Origin: Actinomycetes bacterium
GTDB lineage: Bacteria > Actinomycetota > Actinomycetes > Actinomycetales > Dermatophilaceae
Length of the DNA: 64,000 bases
Assembly: GCA_029778715.1 (NCBI GenBank)
Contig: JAKOPT010000019.1
Coordinates: forward strand, 83,583-147,582
Direction: 5' to 3'
Positions 35,070-44,942 of this stretch are shown here, piece by piece. Both the position numbers and the translations under genes were made by a program. The first letter of the stretch is position 1. The number at the start of each line of letters is the position of its first letter. The notes under the pieces were generated by a model. The model searched no databases. It saw only the letters and a list, made by a program, of their open reading frames with translations, and was not told where the DNA came from.

Positions 35070-35145
35070 AAGCGAAGCCGGCAAGTTCGCCGCCGCACCC
35101 CCGCCCCGAGATCACCGCTTCGCCGGCAGGCTGCGCCCTCCCCGT

Positions 35146-36759
35146 TCAGTGCCAGCGCAGGCTGATGCGCTCGAAGTCGAGGCCACGCTGACCGCGCTTG
35201 GCCGGGTCGAGCTTAGAGATGACAGGGGTGACGACCGCCTTCAGGATGCGCCTCTTGGCCGCCAGGTCGAGCTGCGCCCACTGACCCGCCACGTCGTTGC
35301 TCCTAACAAGATCCAGCACCATGGGGTCCGTTCTGACCAGCGCCTCCACCTCGGCCTCCAGGGCGTTGATCTGCGGTCGCACCATCAGCTCCTGGTCGAT
35401 TAGGAGCCCGGGCACGCCCTTCTCCATGGCCTCTCGGGCGAAGTCGGCCAGGTAGCGCTTCTTGGCCTCGATCTGCTCCAGCAGCTCGGCCCTGCGGGCG
35501 TCCAGGCCCTCGTCGCGTGTGCCGAGCACCGCGAGCACGTCCGGCCGCGACAGACGGGCCACGACGGCCGCCTCGATGGCCTCATCGAGCAGTGTCTCCT
35601 TGACGGCAACGTGGAACCCTGTGCGACCAGGCGCGCCCACACACACGTACGTCGAGTACGACCGGCTGGGCTCCCAGCGCTTCTGGACGACTTCCTGTCC
35701 CCGCAGCGTGCGCGTCCAGGTCAGTTGCTTGCCGTTCTTGCCCAGGAGCGGCTTGCGCCGCCCCTCGTTCTGCTTGCCGACCCGCATGATCGCCCCGCAC
35801 TCGCCGCACACGGCGATGCCTGCCAGCAGGTGCTTCGGCTCCCAGTGCTCGTTCGGCCGGACCCGCTGACCCTGGGGGTCGGTGGTCTTGCGCCGAGCCA
35901 GCTCCTCCTGGAGGCGCCGCCAGGTGACCTCGTCGAACATCGCCGGCCACACCGCCTCGTACTCGGCCTTGATGTCGCCCTTGAGGTTCTCGTGCTTGCG
36001 GATGCCGCCGTACGACTTCATCTCCAACATCTGCCGGATGGCCACGCTCGTCCAGCCGAGCCCCCTCCTGTGGTCCTTGAACGAGGGCCTGCGGGGCGGG
36101 ATGCCTTCGGCGTTGAACGCCTGAGCGATCGAGTAGAAGGTCTTGCCCTCCAGCACCTCTCGGCCGGCCCGGCGTATCACCTCGGCCTCGGGCTGGTTGA
36201 ACACCACCTCCTTCAGCTCCCGCGTCACCTCGTCGTAGATGCGGTCGTAGCCGTACAGGCGCTTGCCGTGCGGCTTGCCCTTCTTCGCCGTCGAGCGGGT
36301 GTGGCGAGTGATCCGGGCGCTGGTCCTGGCCGACTCCTTCTGTGCCTCGACGGCCAGGCTCAGGACGTCGGCAGCGTCCCCGGGGTCACGCGGGTTGTAG
36401 AGCTTGTCGTTGAAGCTCACGTAGAGCAACACGTGGTTGTCGGCCAGGAGCTTGAGCAGGGGAGACCACTCGTCGACCTGCCGCGATCCGCGGGACACCT
36501 CCCAGACCACCAGGACGTCCGCGCCGAACCGGCCGGCCTTGAGGTCGGCCGCCATCTGCTTGTAGGCCGGTCGCTGGACCAGCGAGAACTCCGACGCACT
36601 GATGCCCTGGTCCTCGTAGAACGGCTCGATCAGCGTCCAGCCGCGGTCCGCGACCGCTTCCACGTTCTCGGCGTGTTGCTCGGGTGTCGACTTCGACCGG
36701 CCGCCACGATCGTCAGAGACGCGCAGGTACTCCCGCGCCGTTGAGAGGTTCTTGCTCAC
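35146..36759 (-). CDS. int: large serine integrase
   Basis: 537 aa. Resolvase domain with catalytic Ser in REYLRVSDDRGGRSKSTPEQ; recombinase domain from about residue 170 (GYDRIYDEVTRELKEVVFN); zinc-ribbon start VCGECGAIMRVGK with a second Cys in YSTYVCVGAPG; long C-terminal coiled coil (residues about 430-480). GTG start at 36759, 36 bases from the att core, so gene and site are adjacent as usual. It would catalyse attP x attB joining within proW. The 3' gene end faces the candidate antisense promoter. Confidence 0.93.
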   Translation of the reverse strand: MSKNLSTAREYLRVSDDRGGRSKSTPEQHAENVEAVADRGWTLIEPFYEDQGISASEFSLVQRPAYKQMAADLKAGRFGADVLVVWEVSRGSRQVDEWSPLLKLLADNHVLLYVSFNDKLYNPRDPGDAADVLSLAVEAQKESARTSARITRHTRSTAKKGKPHGKRLYGYDRIYDEVTRELKEVVFNQPEAEVIRRAGREVLEGKTFYSIAQAFNAEGIPPRRPSFKDHRRGLGWTSVAIRQMLEMKSYGGIRKHENLKGDIKAEYEAVWPAMFDEVTWRRLQEELARRKTTDPQGQRVRPNEHWEPKHLLAGIAVCGECGAIMRVGKQNEGRRKPLLGKNGKQLTWTRTLRGQEVVQKRWEPSRSYSTYVCVGAPGRTGFHVAVKETLLDEAIEAAVVARLSRPDVLAVLGTRDEGLDARRAELLEQIEAKKRYLADFAREAMEKGVPGLLIDQELMVRPQINALEAEVEALVRTDPMVLDLVRSNDVAGQWAQLDLAAKRRILKAVVTPVISKLDPAKRGQRGLDFERISLRWH

Positions 36760-36774
36760 GGGCTACAACATACC

Positions 36775-36812
36775 CCTATGTGGACGATAGTTGTCTGGGG
36801 TGACCGAACTGA
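36775..36812. other. element attachment junction (att site, integrase-proximal end)
   Basis: Read on the minus strand: host GGTCACC, core CCAG (36795-36798), then element ACAACTATCGTCC. Shares CCAG and similar flanks (TCAC-N-CCAG-NN-AAC) with the junction at 15195-15198. Confidence 0.75.
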
Positions 36813-37134
36813 GGTGGCTTTGGAGCAGGGCGACAACCCAGTTGAAGCCGGCGCCGAGGCCGCCGAGAACGCCGTGGAAGAACCAGTTGTCCTGCGCCAT
36901 CAACTGGAAGTTGTCGCGGACCTGGTTGAGCCACTCGTGGAGGGGGGTGGTCTCCTGGTTGGGCATCGCGAGCGTCTGAGTGCCCCGAAGGAGACCCCAG
37001 CAGGCCAGCCAGGCGGCGAGGACCCCGAGCAGCTTTTTGGCCGTATGCCGTTTGCGCACCGGGTCGATGTACGGCTGCTCCTCCTTGATCGCCGGCGGGG
37101 GCGGCGCCGGAGGGGTCTGCGTCGTCGCGCTCAT
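36799..37134 (-). pseudogene. proW: 5' part of betaine ABC permease proW, cut by the element
   Basis: 112 codons from ATG 37134, which overlaps the proV stop (ATGA). Starts [20 protein letters not shown], then one membrane span (KLLGVLAAWLACWGLL) and the periplasmic segment leading to QSHLSSVTP, where the element begins. The frame runs 36 bases into the element to a stop at 36763. The other 594 codons are at 13414-15198. Confidence 0.88.
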
Positions 37135-38222
37135 CGCGCGCTCGCGCCCGCCGCGGCCGGCGCGTGGGAGTCGTCCTCGGCGACGACGACGCGCAGGATG
37201 TCCTCGTCGTCGACGACGCCGACGAAGTTGTCGTTCTCGTCGACGACGCGGCATACGCCCTGGTGGGCCAACACGGTCCGGGCGGCATCACGGACGATCG
37301 CGGTGTCGCGCAGCGACGGCGACCCCACGCCCTCCTCGGCGTTGGCCGGTGGGCGCATGACCCACTTGAGGGTGAGGACGTGCGACTTGGGCACCTCGGA
37401 GACGAAGTCGCGCACGTAGTCGTCGGCGGGGGCCGCGACAACCTCGTCCGGGGTCCCGATCTGGATGATCGCGCCGTCGCGCATGATGAGGATGCGGTCC
37501 CCCAGTTTGAGGGCCTCTTGGAGGTCGTGGGTGATGAACACCATCGTCTTGCCGACCTCGTGGTGGAGGCGGATGACCTCGTTTTGCATATCCCGGCGGA
37601 TCAGCGGGTCGAGCGCGGAGAACGGCTCGTCGAACATGAGGATGTCGGGGTCGGCGGCGAGCGCCCGGGCCAGGCCGACGCGCTGCTGCATCCCGCCGGA
37701 GAGCTGGTCGGGGTAGTTGTTCTCGTAGCCGGTGAGGCCGACGAGGTTGACCATCTCCTGGGCCCGGTCGCGGCGGGCCTTCTTGTCCTCGCCGCGCACC
37801 TCCAACCCGAACGCGACGTTGTCGATGACCTTGCGGTGCGGCAGCAGCCCGAAGTGCTGGAACACCATGGACACCTTCTTGCGCCGGATCTCGCGCAGGG
37901 CGTCGTCGTTCATCGCGGTGATGTCCTCACCGTGGAGGAGCACCTGCCCGGCGGTCGGCTCGATGAGGCGGGTGATGAGGCGCACCAGGGTCGACTTGCC
38001 CGACCCGGACAGCCCCATGACGACGAAGACCTCACCGGGAGCGACGTCGAAGGAGACGTCCCGCACCCCGATGACGTGCCCGCTCTTGGCCTGGAGTTCC
38101 GAGCGCGAGAGCTCGAGGTCGGGGGTGCCGATGAGGCTTTCGGCCTTGTGACCGAAGATCTTCCACAGGCCTTGGACCGAGAGGGCCGCGCCGGTGTCCG
38201 GCGAGCGGGTAGGGGTCGTCAT
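37131..38222 (-). CDS. proV: glycine betaine ABC transporter ATP-binding protein with CBS domain
   Basis: 363 aa. Walker [16 protein letters not shown]-loop near [14 protein letters not shown], signature [16 protein letters not shown], Walker [14 protein letters not shown] and switch His in [14 protein letters not shown]. The N-terminal extension ([12 protein letters not shown]) and C-terminal CBS region (residues about 290-350, [20 protein letters not shown]) are features of OpuAA/ProV, where CBS senses ionic strength. Overlaps proW by four bases; 14 bases downstream of betA. It powers uptake of betaine together with the now split ProW. Confidence 0.92.
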   Translation of the reverse strand: MTTPTRSPDTGAALSVQGLWKIFGHKAESLIGTPDLELSRSELQAKSGHVIGVRDVSFDVAPGEVFVVMGLSGSGKSTLVRLITRLIEPTAGQVLLHGEDITAMNDDALREIRRKKVSMVFQHFGLLPHRKVIDNVAFGLEVRGEDKKARRDRAQEMVNLVGLTGYENNYPDQLSGGMQQRVGLARALAADPDILMFDEPFSALDPLIRRDMQNEVIRLHHEVGKTMVFITHDLQEALKLGDRILIMRDGAIIQIGTPDEVVAAPADDYVRDFVSEVPKSHVLTLKWVMRPPANAEEGVGSPSLRDTAIVRDAARTVLAHQGVCRVVDENDNFVGVVDDEDILRVVVAEDDSHAPAAAGASAR

Positions 38223-38236
38223 GGTCGGCTCTCCGA

Positions 38237-40009
38237 TCACTGGGCGGGCCCGGCAACGTCGTTGTTGCGCGGGTCGTGCGGCGGCCACAGCGGGCTGCCC
38301 TTGCGGTAGTTGTACCAAGGAGCGTGCGACGGCGGGAGGGGTTGATCGCCCTTGATGAGGTCGGCGGCCTTCTCGGCGAGCATGACGACCGGGGCATAAA
38401 TGTTGCCGTTGGTGACGTAGGGCATCGACGACGCGTCGACGACCCGCAGCCCCTCGGTGCCGTGGACGCGCATCGTCAGCGGGTCGAGCACCGACATGTC
38501 GTCGACACCCATCCGCGCGGTGCAGCTGGGGTGAAGGGCCGTTTCGGCGTCCTTGCGGACCCAATCGAGGATCTCCTCGTCCGTTTCCACGCTCGGTCCC
38601 GGGGAGATTTCGCCGTCGTTGTATGCCGCGAGCGCCGGTTGGGTGAGGATGTGCCGGGCGACCCGGATCGACTCGATCCACTCGCGCCGGTCCTGCTCGG
38701 TGGAGAGGTAGTTGAAGCGCAGCGCGGGTTTGCGGTGGGGGTCGGCGCTGGTGATCTTGCAGGTACCTCGGGCATCGGAGTACATCGGCCCGATGTGAAC
38801 CTGATAGCCGTGTCCCTCGACCGGGCTGCTGCCGTCGTAGCGGATGGCGATCGGGAGGAAGTGGAACATGAGGTTGGGGTAGTCGACGTCCTCGTTGCTG
38901 CGGACGAACCCGCCACCCTCGAAGTGGTTGGTCGCCCCGAGCCCCTTGCGGAGGAAGAGCCAGTCGAAGGCCAGTTTGGGCCGGTTGTGCCACTTCAGAC
39001 CGGGGGCGATCGACACCGGCTGCTTGCTCGCGTACTGGATGTAGACCTCGAGGTGGTCTTGGAGGTGTTCGCCGACCCCCTTGACGTCGGCGACGACGTC
39101 GATGCCCAGGGGCGCCAACTCGTCGGCGTTGCCGACTCCGGAGAGTTGGAGGAGTTGCGGGGAGTTGATGGCACCGCCGGCGAGGATCACCTCACCGGCC
39201 CAGACCGTATGCCGCTGGCCCAGGGCTTCGTACTCGACACCCACCGCGCGGGTGCCCCCGAAGAGAACCTTGGTCGTGTAGGCGAGGGTGCGCACGTGCA
39301 GGTTGGGCCGGTCCATGACCGGGTGCAGGTAGGCCCGGGCCGCCGAGAGCCGGCGGCTGCGGTGCAGGTTGCGGTCGAAGCGGGCGAAGCCCTCCTGCCG
39401 GTAGCCGTTGACGTCGTCGGTGCGCGGGTAGCCGGCTTCGACGGTGGCGTCGAAGAACGCCGAGAACAACGGGTTGGTCGCCGGCCCGCGCTCCAAGATG
39501 AGCGGGCCGGAGCCGCCGCGCCACTCGTCGGCGCCGGCGAGGCAGGTCTCCATCCTCTTGAAGTAGGGCAGGCAGTGGGCGTAGTCCCACGTCTCCATGC
39601 CCGGGTCGGCGGCCCAGCGCTCGTAGTCCATGGGGTTGCCGCGCTGGAAGATCATGCCGTTGATGGAACTGGAGCCGCCGAGGACCTTGCCGCGGGCGTG
39701 GTAGATCTTCCGGCCGTACATGTAGGGCTCGGGCTCGGATTCGTACTGCCAGTCGTAGAAGCGGCTCCCGATGGGGAAGGGGAGCGCGGCGGGCATGTGA
39801 ATGAACGGGTCGATCTTGAAGTCCGCACGCCCGGCTTCGAGGACGAGGACGCTCGTGCTCCGGTCCTCGGAAAGCCGGTTGGCGAGGACACAGCCGGCGC
39901 TTCCACCCCCGACGATGACGACATCGACGCGCTCGGGCGCCGGCCCGAGGGTCGTGCGCGCCAAGGCCTTTTCCGTGCGGGCCGGCAACGACGGCATACG
40001 CCAACTCAT
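38237..40009 (-). CDS. betA: choline dehydrogenase (GMC oxidoreductase)
   Basis: 590 aa. N-terminal FAD motif [23 protein letters not shown] signature [20 protein letters not shown], second signature [15 protein letters not shown], and the C-terminal catalytic region [13 protein letters not shown] with the His and [17 protein letters not shown]. It oxidises choline to betaine aldehyde (and possibly further). ATG 40009 overlaps the betB stop (40006-40009). Order betB-betA-proV-proW is a single coupled operon. Confidence 0.93.
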   Translation of the reverse strand: MSWRMPSLPARTEKALARTTLGPAPERVDVVIVGGGSAGCVLANRLSEDRSTSVLVLEAGRADFKIDPFIHMPAALPFPIGSRFYDWQYESEPEPYMYGRKIYHARGKVLGGSSSINGMIFQRGNPMDYERWAADPGMETWDYAHCLPYFKRMETCLAGADEWRGGSGPLILERGPATNPLFSAFFDATVEAGYPRTDDVNGYRQEGFARFDRNLHRSRRLSAARAYLHPVMDRPNLHVRTLAYTTKVLFGGTRAVGVEYEALGQRHTVWAGEVILAGGAINSPQLLQLSGVGNADELAPLGIDVVADVKGVGEHLQDHLEVYIQYASKQPVSIAPGLKWHNRPKLAFDWLFLRKGLGATNHFEGGGFVRSNEDVDYPNLMFHFLPIAIRYDGSSPVEGHGYQVHIGPMYSDARGTCKITSADPHRKPALRFNYLSTEQDRREWIESIRVARHILTQPALAAYNDGEISPGPSVETDEEILDWVRKDAETALHPSCTARMGVDDMSVLDPLTMRVHGTEGLRVVDASSMPYVTNGNIYAPVVMLAEKAADLIKGDQPLPPSHAPWYNYRKGSPLWPPHDPRNNDVAGPAQ

Positions 40010-41484
40010 GCGAACCATCCTGAAGGTGCGGGCGCGGTGTTGCGCCAAATGTGCTTGGTCTCTTGGTATTCCTCGAGCCCGAGTTCGCCGAGTTCACGCC
40101 CGACGCCGGACTGCTTGTAGCCACCCCACTCGGCGGGTGCGACATACGGGTGGTAGTCGTTGATCCACACCGTGCCCAGCCGCAGGGCGGCGGCCACCTT
40201 GTCGGCGCGGGCCTCGTCGGTCGTCCAGACGGCGCCGGCGAGGCCGTAGATCGAATCGTTGGCCAAGGCGATGGCCTCGTCCTCGGTGGTGAAGGTCTCG
40301 ACGGTGAGGACCGGCCCGAAGGATTCCTCCTGGACGACGTGCATGTCCGAGCGCACCTGGTCCAAGACGGTGGGGAGGTAGAAGTAGCCGTCGGCGAGGG
40401 CCGGATCGTCGGGTCGGGCGCCGCCGGTGCGGAGCCGGGCCCCCTCGGCCAGCCCCTGGGCGACGTAGTCCTCGACCTTGCGCAGGTGCGCCGCGCTCGT
40501 CAGCGACCCGGTCTGGGCGTGCTCGTCGAAGGGGGTGCCGGGGCGGATCGCGGCGGCCCGGGCGACGAGGTCGTCGACGAACTGGTCGGCGATCGACTCT
40601 TCGATGAGGAGGCGGGCGCCGGCCGAACACACCTGGCCCGAGTGGAGGAACACCGCGGTGAGCGCGTTGTCGAGGGCTGCCTCGCGGTCGGCGTCGGCGA
40701 AGACGATGTTGGGGTTCTTGCCGCCGAGTTCGAGGGCGACCCGCTTGACGGTGGGGGCGGCGGCGGCCATGAGGTGGCGCCCGACGGCCAGGCTGCCGGT
40801 GAAGGACACCAGGGCCACCCGTGGGTCGGTCGACAGGGGACCGCCGGCGCTCGGGCCGGTGCCGAGGACGAGGTTGGCGACCCCGGCCGGGGCACCCGCC
40901 TCCTCGAGGGCCTTGACCAGGGCGATGGTGGAGCGTGGGGTGATCTCGCTCGGTTTGAGGACGAAGGTGTTGCCGGCGAGCAGGCACGGCGCGACCTTCC
41001 AACTCGCCTGCAGCAGTGGGTAGTTCCAGGGGGTGATGAGCGCGCACACCCCGATGGGTTCCTTGACGACCCGGCTTTTGATGCCCTCGCGGCCGGTCTC
41101 GACGGTGCGGCCGGCGTCGTCGTGGTCGGCGCCGAGCCGGGCGTAGTGCTCGAACACCGAGATGACGTCGTCGACGTCGTATTCGGCCTCCACGTAGCGC
41201 TTGCCGGTGTCGAGCGCCTCCACCTCGGCGATGGCCGCCTTGTCGCGGCGCAGGATGTCGGCGACGCGGCTCAGCAGGGCGGCGCGCTCGCGCATCGGGG
41301 TCTGGGGCCACTCCCCTTGGCCGTCGGCGAAGGCCCGGTATGCCGCGTCGATCGCCGCGAGGGTGTCGGTCTCGGTGGCCTCGCCGACGGTGGTGAGGTC
41401 CTCCCCGGTGGCCGGGCAGGTGAGCATTCGGGTTCCGCCCTCGGCAGGGGCCACCCAGTGGCCGTCGATGAACAGATCCGGCAC
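40006..41484 (-). CDS. betB: betaine aldehyde dehydrogenase
   Basis: 492 aa of the NAD(P)-dependent aldehyde dehydrogenase family. Catalytic Glu in [16 protein letters not shown] and Cys in [19 protein letters not shown]-terminal [16 protein letters not shown] cofactor region and C-terminal [13 protein letters not shown] are intact. Converts betaine aldehyde to glycine betaine. First gene of the leftward operon; its upstream region carries a pair of TTGC-type palindromes. Confidence 0.92.
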   Translation of the reverse strand: MPDLFIDGHWVAPAEGGTRMLTCPATGEDLTTVGEATETDTLAAIDAAYRAFADGQGEWPQTPMRERAALLSRVADILRRDKAAIAEVEALDTGKRYVEAEYDVDDVISVFEHYARLGADHDDAGRTVETGREGIKSRVVKEPIGVCALITPWNYPLLQASWKVAPCLLAGNTFVLKPSEITPRSTIALVKALEEAGAPAGVANLVLGTGPSAGGPLSTDPRVALVSFTGSLAVGRHLMAAAAPTVKRVALELGGKNPNIVFADADREAALDNALTAVFLHSGQVCSAGARLLIEESIADQFVDDLVARAAAIRPGTPFDEHAQTGSLTSAAHLRKVEDYVAQGLAEGARLRTGGARPDDPALADGYFYLPTVLDQVRSDMHVVQEESFGPVLTVETFTTEDEAIALANDSIYGLAGAVWTTDEARADKVAAALRLGTVWINDYHPYVAPAEWGGYKQSGVGRELGELGLEEYQETKHIWRNTAPAPSGWFA

Positions 41485-41543
41485 GGCGGGCTCCTCGCGA
41501 AGGTGACTGACGAACGTTCGAGTGGTGCGGCATACGGCTTGTG

Positions 41544-41577
41544 TTGCGATTCACGCAACCTTGCGTGAGATTCGCAA
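41544..41577. promoter_or_regulatory. paired palindromes upstream of betB
   Basis: TTGCGATTCACGCAA (41544-41558) and TTGCGTGAGATTCGCAA (41561-41577); the two are also inverted relative to each other (TGTTGCGA ... TCGCAACA). Lies between betB and the 3' end of the iclR gene. Probable binding site for that IclR protein, also found before the dehydrogenase and metF. Confidence 0.6.
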
Positions 41578-41605
41578 CACACAATGGAGGGGTTCGCGGC
41601 TGGGG

Positions 41606-42505
41606 TCAACCCCTGACCGGGGTGCGGTCAGGGAGCGGGGCGGCTCGACGCTCGGGGGCCAACCAGCCCAGAGCCGCCGAAATCTCGTCACCGGCCCCGG
41701 TGACGAGGGGCACGAGTTCGGCCAGTCGTGCCGCATCGATCCGGAACGAGGGCCCCGACACCGACACCGAGGCGATGACCTCGCCGTGGGCGTTGTGGAT
41801 CGGTGCGGCGAGGGCAGTGAGGCCCACGTCGAGTTCGTCGGCGGCCACGGCATACCCCTGGTGGCGGACCGTCGCCAACTCGGTGAGGAACGCCTCCCGA
41901 TCGGTGATGGTCGCCGGGGTGTATGCCGTGAGCTCGCCCAGGACGGCGTCGACCTCGGAGCGGGAGAGTTCGCTGAGCAGAACCTTGCCGTTGCTCGTCG
42001 CGTGGAGCGGGATGTGCTGACCGACCCAGTTGTACGAGGACAGGGTGGAGGGGCCGGCGATCTGGTCGATGTAGAGCGCGGCGCCACCGCTGAGGATCAC
42101 GACGTTGACGGTCTCGCCGGTGGCGTTGGCGAGCCGGCGGCATACCGGGCGGGCCTCCTGGACGACGTCGAGCCGGGCGTTGGTCGCCCCGGCGAGGCGG
42201 AGGATGCCCACACCGAGGCGGTATTTGCCGCGCTCCTCGACCTGTTCGACGAGGGATCGGGATTCGAGGGCGGCGAGGAGCCGGGAGGCGGTCGACTTGT
42301 GGACGCCGAGTTCGTGGGCGAGGGCGGTGACGCCGGCGGTGCCGTCGCGGGCGAGGAGTTCGAGGATGGTGACGGCCCGGTCGACCGATTGGACGGTGTC
42401 GCCGCGGTCCGGTGCGGGCGTCTTGTCCTTCGGCCCGCGGGCGCGAGTCTTCTTTCCCGGCGGCGGGCTGGGATCGGTTGCTGTGAGGTCCCCTGTGTTG
42501 CGCAT
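41606..42505 (-). CDS. IclR family regulator (choline/betaine cluster)
   Basis: 299 aa. Winged helix from about residue 38 (VQSVDRAVTILELLARDGTA; LGVHKSTASRLLAALESR) and the C-terminal effector domain (WVGQHIPLHATSNGKVLLSE; GLTALAAPIHNAHGEVIASV). A 35-residue Pro/Lys-rich N-terminal tail precedes. Located just upstream of betB in the same direction. Likely controls betB-betA-proVW and the dehydrogenase operon; the ligand is probably choline or a breakdown product (inference). Confidence 0.88.
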   Translation of the reverse strand: MRNTGDLTATDPSPPPGKKTRARGPKDKTPAPDRGDTVQSVDRAVTILELLARDGTAGVTALAHELGVHKSTASRLLAALESRSLVEQVEERGKYRLGVGILRLAGATNARLDVVQEARPVCRRLANATGETVNVVILSGGAALYIDQIAGPSTLSSYNWVGQHIPLHATSNGKVLLSELSRSEVDAVLGELTAYTPATITDREAFLTELATVRHQGYAVAADELDVGLTALAAPIHNAHGEVIASVSVSGPSFRIDAARLAELVPLVTGAGDEISAALGWLAPERRAAPLPDRTPVRG

Positions 42506-42568
42506 GGCGAGACACTAGCGGACTTGGTGCGCGTGTGAGGCCGGTTGAGCATGGCCGCCGCGCGAACG

Positions 42569-43405
42569 TCATCGATCCTGTGCGATGACGCAGTCGGCGC
42601 GCCGACATGTGCGCGCACGACCGGTCCAGCCGCGGCTGCCGAGCAGGTCGCCGATCTCCTTGGCGCTCTGGCACGGGCGAGTGGCCACATCGGACCAGAA
42701 GAGCCGCGTGGTGACCCGGCCCTGGCCGCTCAGCTGCCGGTCACGAGCACCGTCTCGCACTCTGTCCGTCCAGGATTCATGGCCCAAGCGGCCATCGACC
42801 TCGACGACAACGCCCCACTCGGCATACTCGTTGTCGAGCACCGACCGTCCGCTGACGGTGCTCGGCACCTGTCGCGAGGCGGTGGGCAAGCGGTGGGCGC
42901 GTTCGACGTCGCGGGCATAGCGCACCTCGGCGACCGAACGGGCGCCGCTGGTGATGTCGCCAAGGACCTCCCTCATGAGGACGCCGTGGCGAACCTTGCC
43001 GCGGGCCTGGAGTTCATTGTCGAGGGTGAGCCCGTCGACGAAACGTCGTTGGATGCCCAGCGCCAGCCAGGCGATCGCATCGTCGGCGCTGCCCAGAGCG
43101 GCGCAATCGACGATGGTCGCCGCCTTGGTGGTGCGCCACGGGAAGGCGATGGGGTGGACGCGCTGATCCCACCCCGCAATGCGCCGCACCGACAACCCGA
43201 ACACCTGAGGCGCTGGGCTGGCGCGGGAGACGGCGAGCGTGATCACCGGCGGGTGCGTCCCAGGGCGAGTCGTGATCGGCAGGTCCCAGGCGTGTGCGGC
43301 GGCCAGGCCCCAGAGGGCGACGCGCGGCATACCCATGGACGGTGGCTCGCCCAACGGTGACGGGCCATGGCCGGCCACCGAGAGCAGCGCCGCCGTCGCG
43401 TCCAC
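42569..43405 (-). CDS. AbiEi/DUF559-like protein, possibly 5'-truncated
   Basis: 278 aa from GTG 43405. The C-terminal third (NEYAEWGVVVEVDGRLGHES; WSDVA) has the PD-(D/E)XK-like pattern seen in DUF559 endonuclease-like proteins; the middle looks like the AbiEi antitoxin-type family common in actinobacteria (IVDCAALGSADDAIAWLALG). The winged-helix start usual in this family is missing, and repeat copy 2 begins 48 bases upstream, so the 5' end may be lost. No toxin partner adjacent. Confidence 0.55.
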   Translation of the reverse strand: MDATAALLSVAGHGPSPLGEPPSMGMPRVALWGLAAAHAWDLPITTRPGTHPPVITLAVSRASPAPQVFGLSVRRIAGWDQRVHPIAFPWRTTKAATIVDCAALGSADDAIAWLALGIQRRFVDGLTLDNELQARGKVRHGVLMREVLGDITSGARSVAEVRYARDVERAHRLPTASRQVPSTVSGRSVLDNEYAEWGVVVEVDGRLGHESWTDRVRDGARDRQLSGQGRVTTRLFWSDVATRPCQSAKEIGDLLGSRGWTGRARTCRRADCVIAQDR

Positions 43406-43452
43406 GGCCCAACCCTTGCGCCCAGGGGCGGTGGCCGTAGCACGGCCCGGTG

Positions 43453-43539
43453 CTTCAGGTGGGAAAGGCTCACTTCGCCCCCCGTCTGTTGGGGTGCGAA
43501 GTGGACGTTGGGCGGTTCAGGCGGGAAAAGAGTGACGGG
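43453..43539. repeat. dispersed palindromic intergenic repeat, copy 2
   Basis: CTTCAGGTGGGAAAGG ... CACTTCGC ... GCGAAGTG ... GGTTCAGGCGGGAAAAGAG. Lies between the sdaA stop and the AbiEi-like gene. Near-identical ends to copies 1 and 3. Confidence 0.75.
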
Positions 43540-43545
43540 AGCCGG

Positions 43546-44925
43546 TCAGCACTCGATGAGGTTGACGGCGAGGCCGCCGCGGGCGGTCTCCTTGTACTTC
43601 ACCTTCATGTCGCGCCCGGTGTCGCGCATCGTCTTGATCGCCGTGTCGAGGCTGACGATCTGGTCGCCGGTGCCGCGCAGGGCGATCCGGGCGGCCGTGA
43701 TCGCCTTGACCGAGGCGACCGCGTTGCGCTCGATGCACGGGATCTGGACCAGCCCGCCGACCGGGTCGCAGGTCAGCCCGAGGTTGTGCTCGATGCCGAT
43801 CTCGGCGGCGTTCTCGGCCTGCTTGGCCGTGCCACCGAGCACCTCGGCCAGGGCGCCGGCCGCCATCGAACAGGCCGAGCCGACCTCGCCCTGACACCCG
43901 ACCTCGGCGCCGGAGATCGAGGCGTTCTCCTTGAACAGCGACCCGATCGCCGCCGCGGTGAGCAGGAAGCAGACGACCCCGTCGTCGTCGGCGCCGGGCA
44001 CGAAGCGCGTGTAGTAGTGGAGCACCGCCGGGATGATCCCCGCGGCACCGTTGGTCGGGGCGGTGACGATCCGCCCGCCCGAGGCGTTCTCCTCGTTGAC
44101 CGCCAGCGCATAGAGGCTCACCCAGTCGACGGCGGCCAACGGGTCGCCGGCGTGCTCGCGCTTGAGTTGCCGGGCCAGCCGCGGGGCACGCCGCTGCACC
44201 TTGAGTCCGCCGGGGAGGACCCCCTCGGAACGGCACCCGTTGTCGACGCACTCCTGCATGACATCCCAGAGGTGCAGCAGCCCAGAGCGGACCTCCTCCT
44301 CGGTGCGCCAGGCCAATTCGTTGGCCATCATGACCCCGGAAATCGGCAACCCGGACTCCCGGCACCGCTCCAGCAACTCGGCCCCGGTCGTGAACGGATA
44401 CTTGACCGGCGTGTGGTCGGGAACGATCCGGTTCTCGCCCACCTCGTCCTGGTCGAGGACGAACCCGCCGCCCACGCTGTAGAACTCGCGGGTGTATGCC
44501 GGCTCGGCCCCCTCGGTCGCGTCGGTCCAGGCCGAGAAGCGCATGCCGTTGGCGTGGAATGCCAGCGTCTCGCGTCGGTGCAGGATGACGTCGTCGTCGA
44601 CGGCGAAGTCGATGTCGTGGGTGCCGCCTAGGCGCAACTTGCCGACCTCGCGCACATGCGCCAGCCGGGCATCGGTGCCGCGGGGGTAGATCGTCTCGGG
44701 CGCATGCCCTTCCAGGCCCAGGACGACCGCCTTGACCGACCCGTGCCCGTGCCCGGTGGCGCCGAGGGAGCCGAACAACTCGGCGCGCACGCGGCATACC
44801 GAATCGAGCAACCCTTCCTCGGCGAGGCGCAACGCAAAGGTGCGGGCCGCCCGCATCGGGCCGACCGTGTGCGAACTCGAGGGGCCGATGCCCACCGAGA
44901 ACAGGTCGAAGGCGCTGATCGCCAT
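43546..44925 (-). CDS. sdaA: L-serine dehydratase (iron-sulfur)
   Basis: 459 aa; single-chain SdaA. N-terminus [20 protein letters not shown] and [17 protein letters not shown] are the beta-domain signatures; the alpha domain has [20 protein letters not shown] and [19 protein letters not shown] with the [4Fe-4S] cysteines. Deaminates serine to pyruvate and ammonia. Starts 17 bases after the mtgB-like gene, in one operon with it, which fits channelling of betaine-derived glycine plus C1 units through serine. The open frame upstream to 46473 is a shadow. Confidence 0.93.
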   Translation of the reverse strand: MAISAFDLFSVGIGPSSSHTVGPMRAARTFALRLAEEGLLDSVCRVRAELFGSLGATGHGHGSVKAVVLGLEGHAPETIYPRGTDARLAHVREVGKLRLGGTHDIDFAVDDDVILHRRETLAFHANGMRFSAWTDATEGAEPAYTREFYSVGGGFVLDQDEVGENRIVPDHTPVKYPFTTGAELLERCRESGLPISGVMMANELAWRTEEEVRSGLLHLWDVMQECVDNGCRSEGVLPGGLKVQRRAPRLARQLKREHAGDPLAAVDWVSLYALAVNEENASGGRIVTAPTNGAAGIIPAVLHYYTRFVPGADDDGVVCFLLTAAAIGSLFKENASISGAEVGCQGEVGSACSMAAGALAEVLGGTAKQAENAAEIGIEHNLGLTCDPVGGLVQIPCIERNAVASVKAITAARIALRGTGDQIVSLDTAIKTMRDTGRDMKVKYKETARGGLAVNLIEC

Positions 44926-44942
44926 GGGGAGCCGCCCGCGCC

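Larger units (their letters stand above)
15195..36798. mobile_element. 21.6-kb integrative mobilizable element inserted in proW
   Basis: Bounded by CTGG cores exactly 21,600 bases apart inside one permease gene. Contents: large serine integrase at one end, excisionase-like gene, HUH Rep with iterons, MobA/MobC, SSB, DprA, ArdA, XRE regulator, second serine recombinase, and defence-type cargo. The host octamer CGGCATAC is absent throughout although frequent on both sides, supporting foreign origin. No TraB/FtsK-like translocase or type IV secretion genes are seen, so transfer would need a helper. Confidence 0.9.

Noticed and set aside
15195..36798. Conjugative element with its own transfer apparatus
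   Set aside because: Relaxase and MobC are present, but no TraB/FtsK-type translocase, VirB4/VirD4 or TraG was found.
36775..36812. tRNA-gene attachment site
   Set aside because: No tRNA-like sequence at either junction; the site is inside proW coding sequence.
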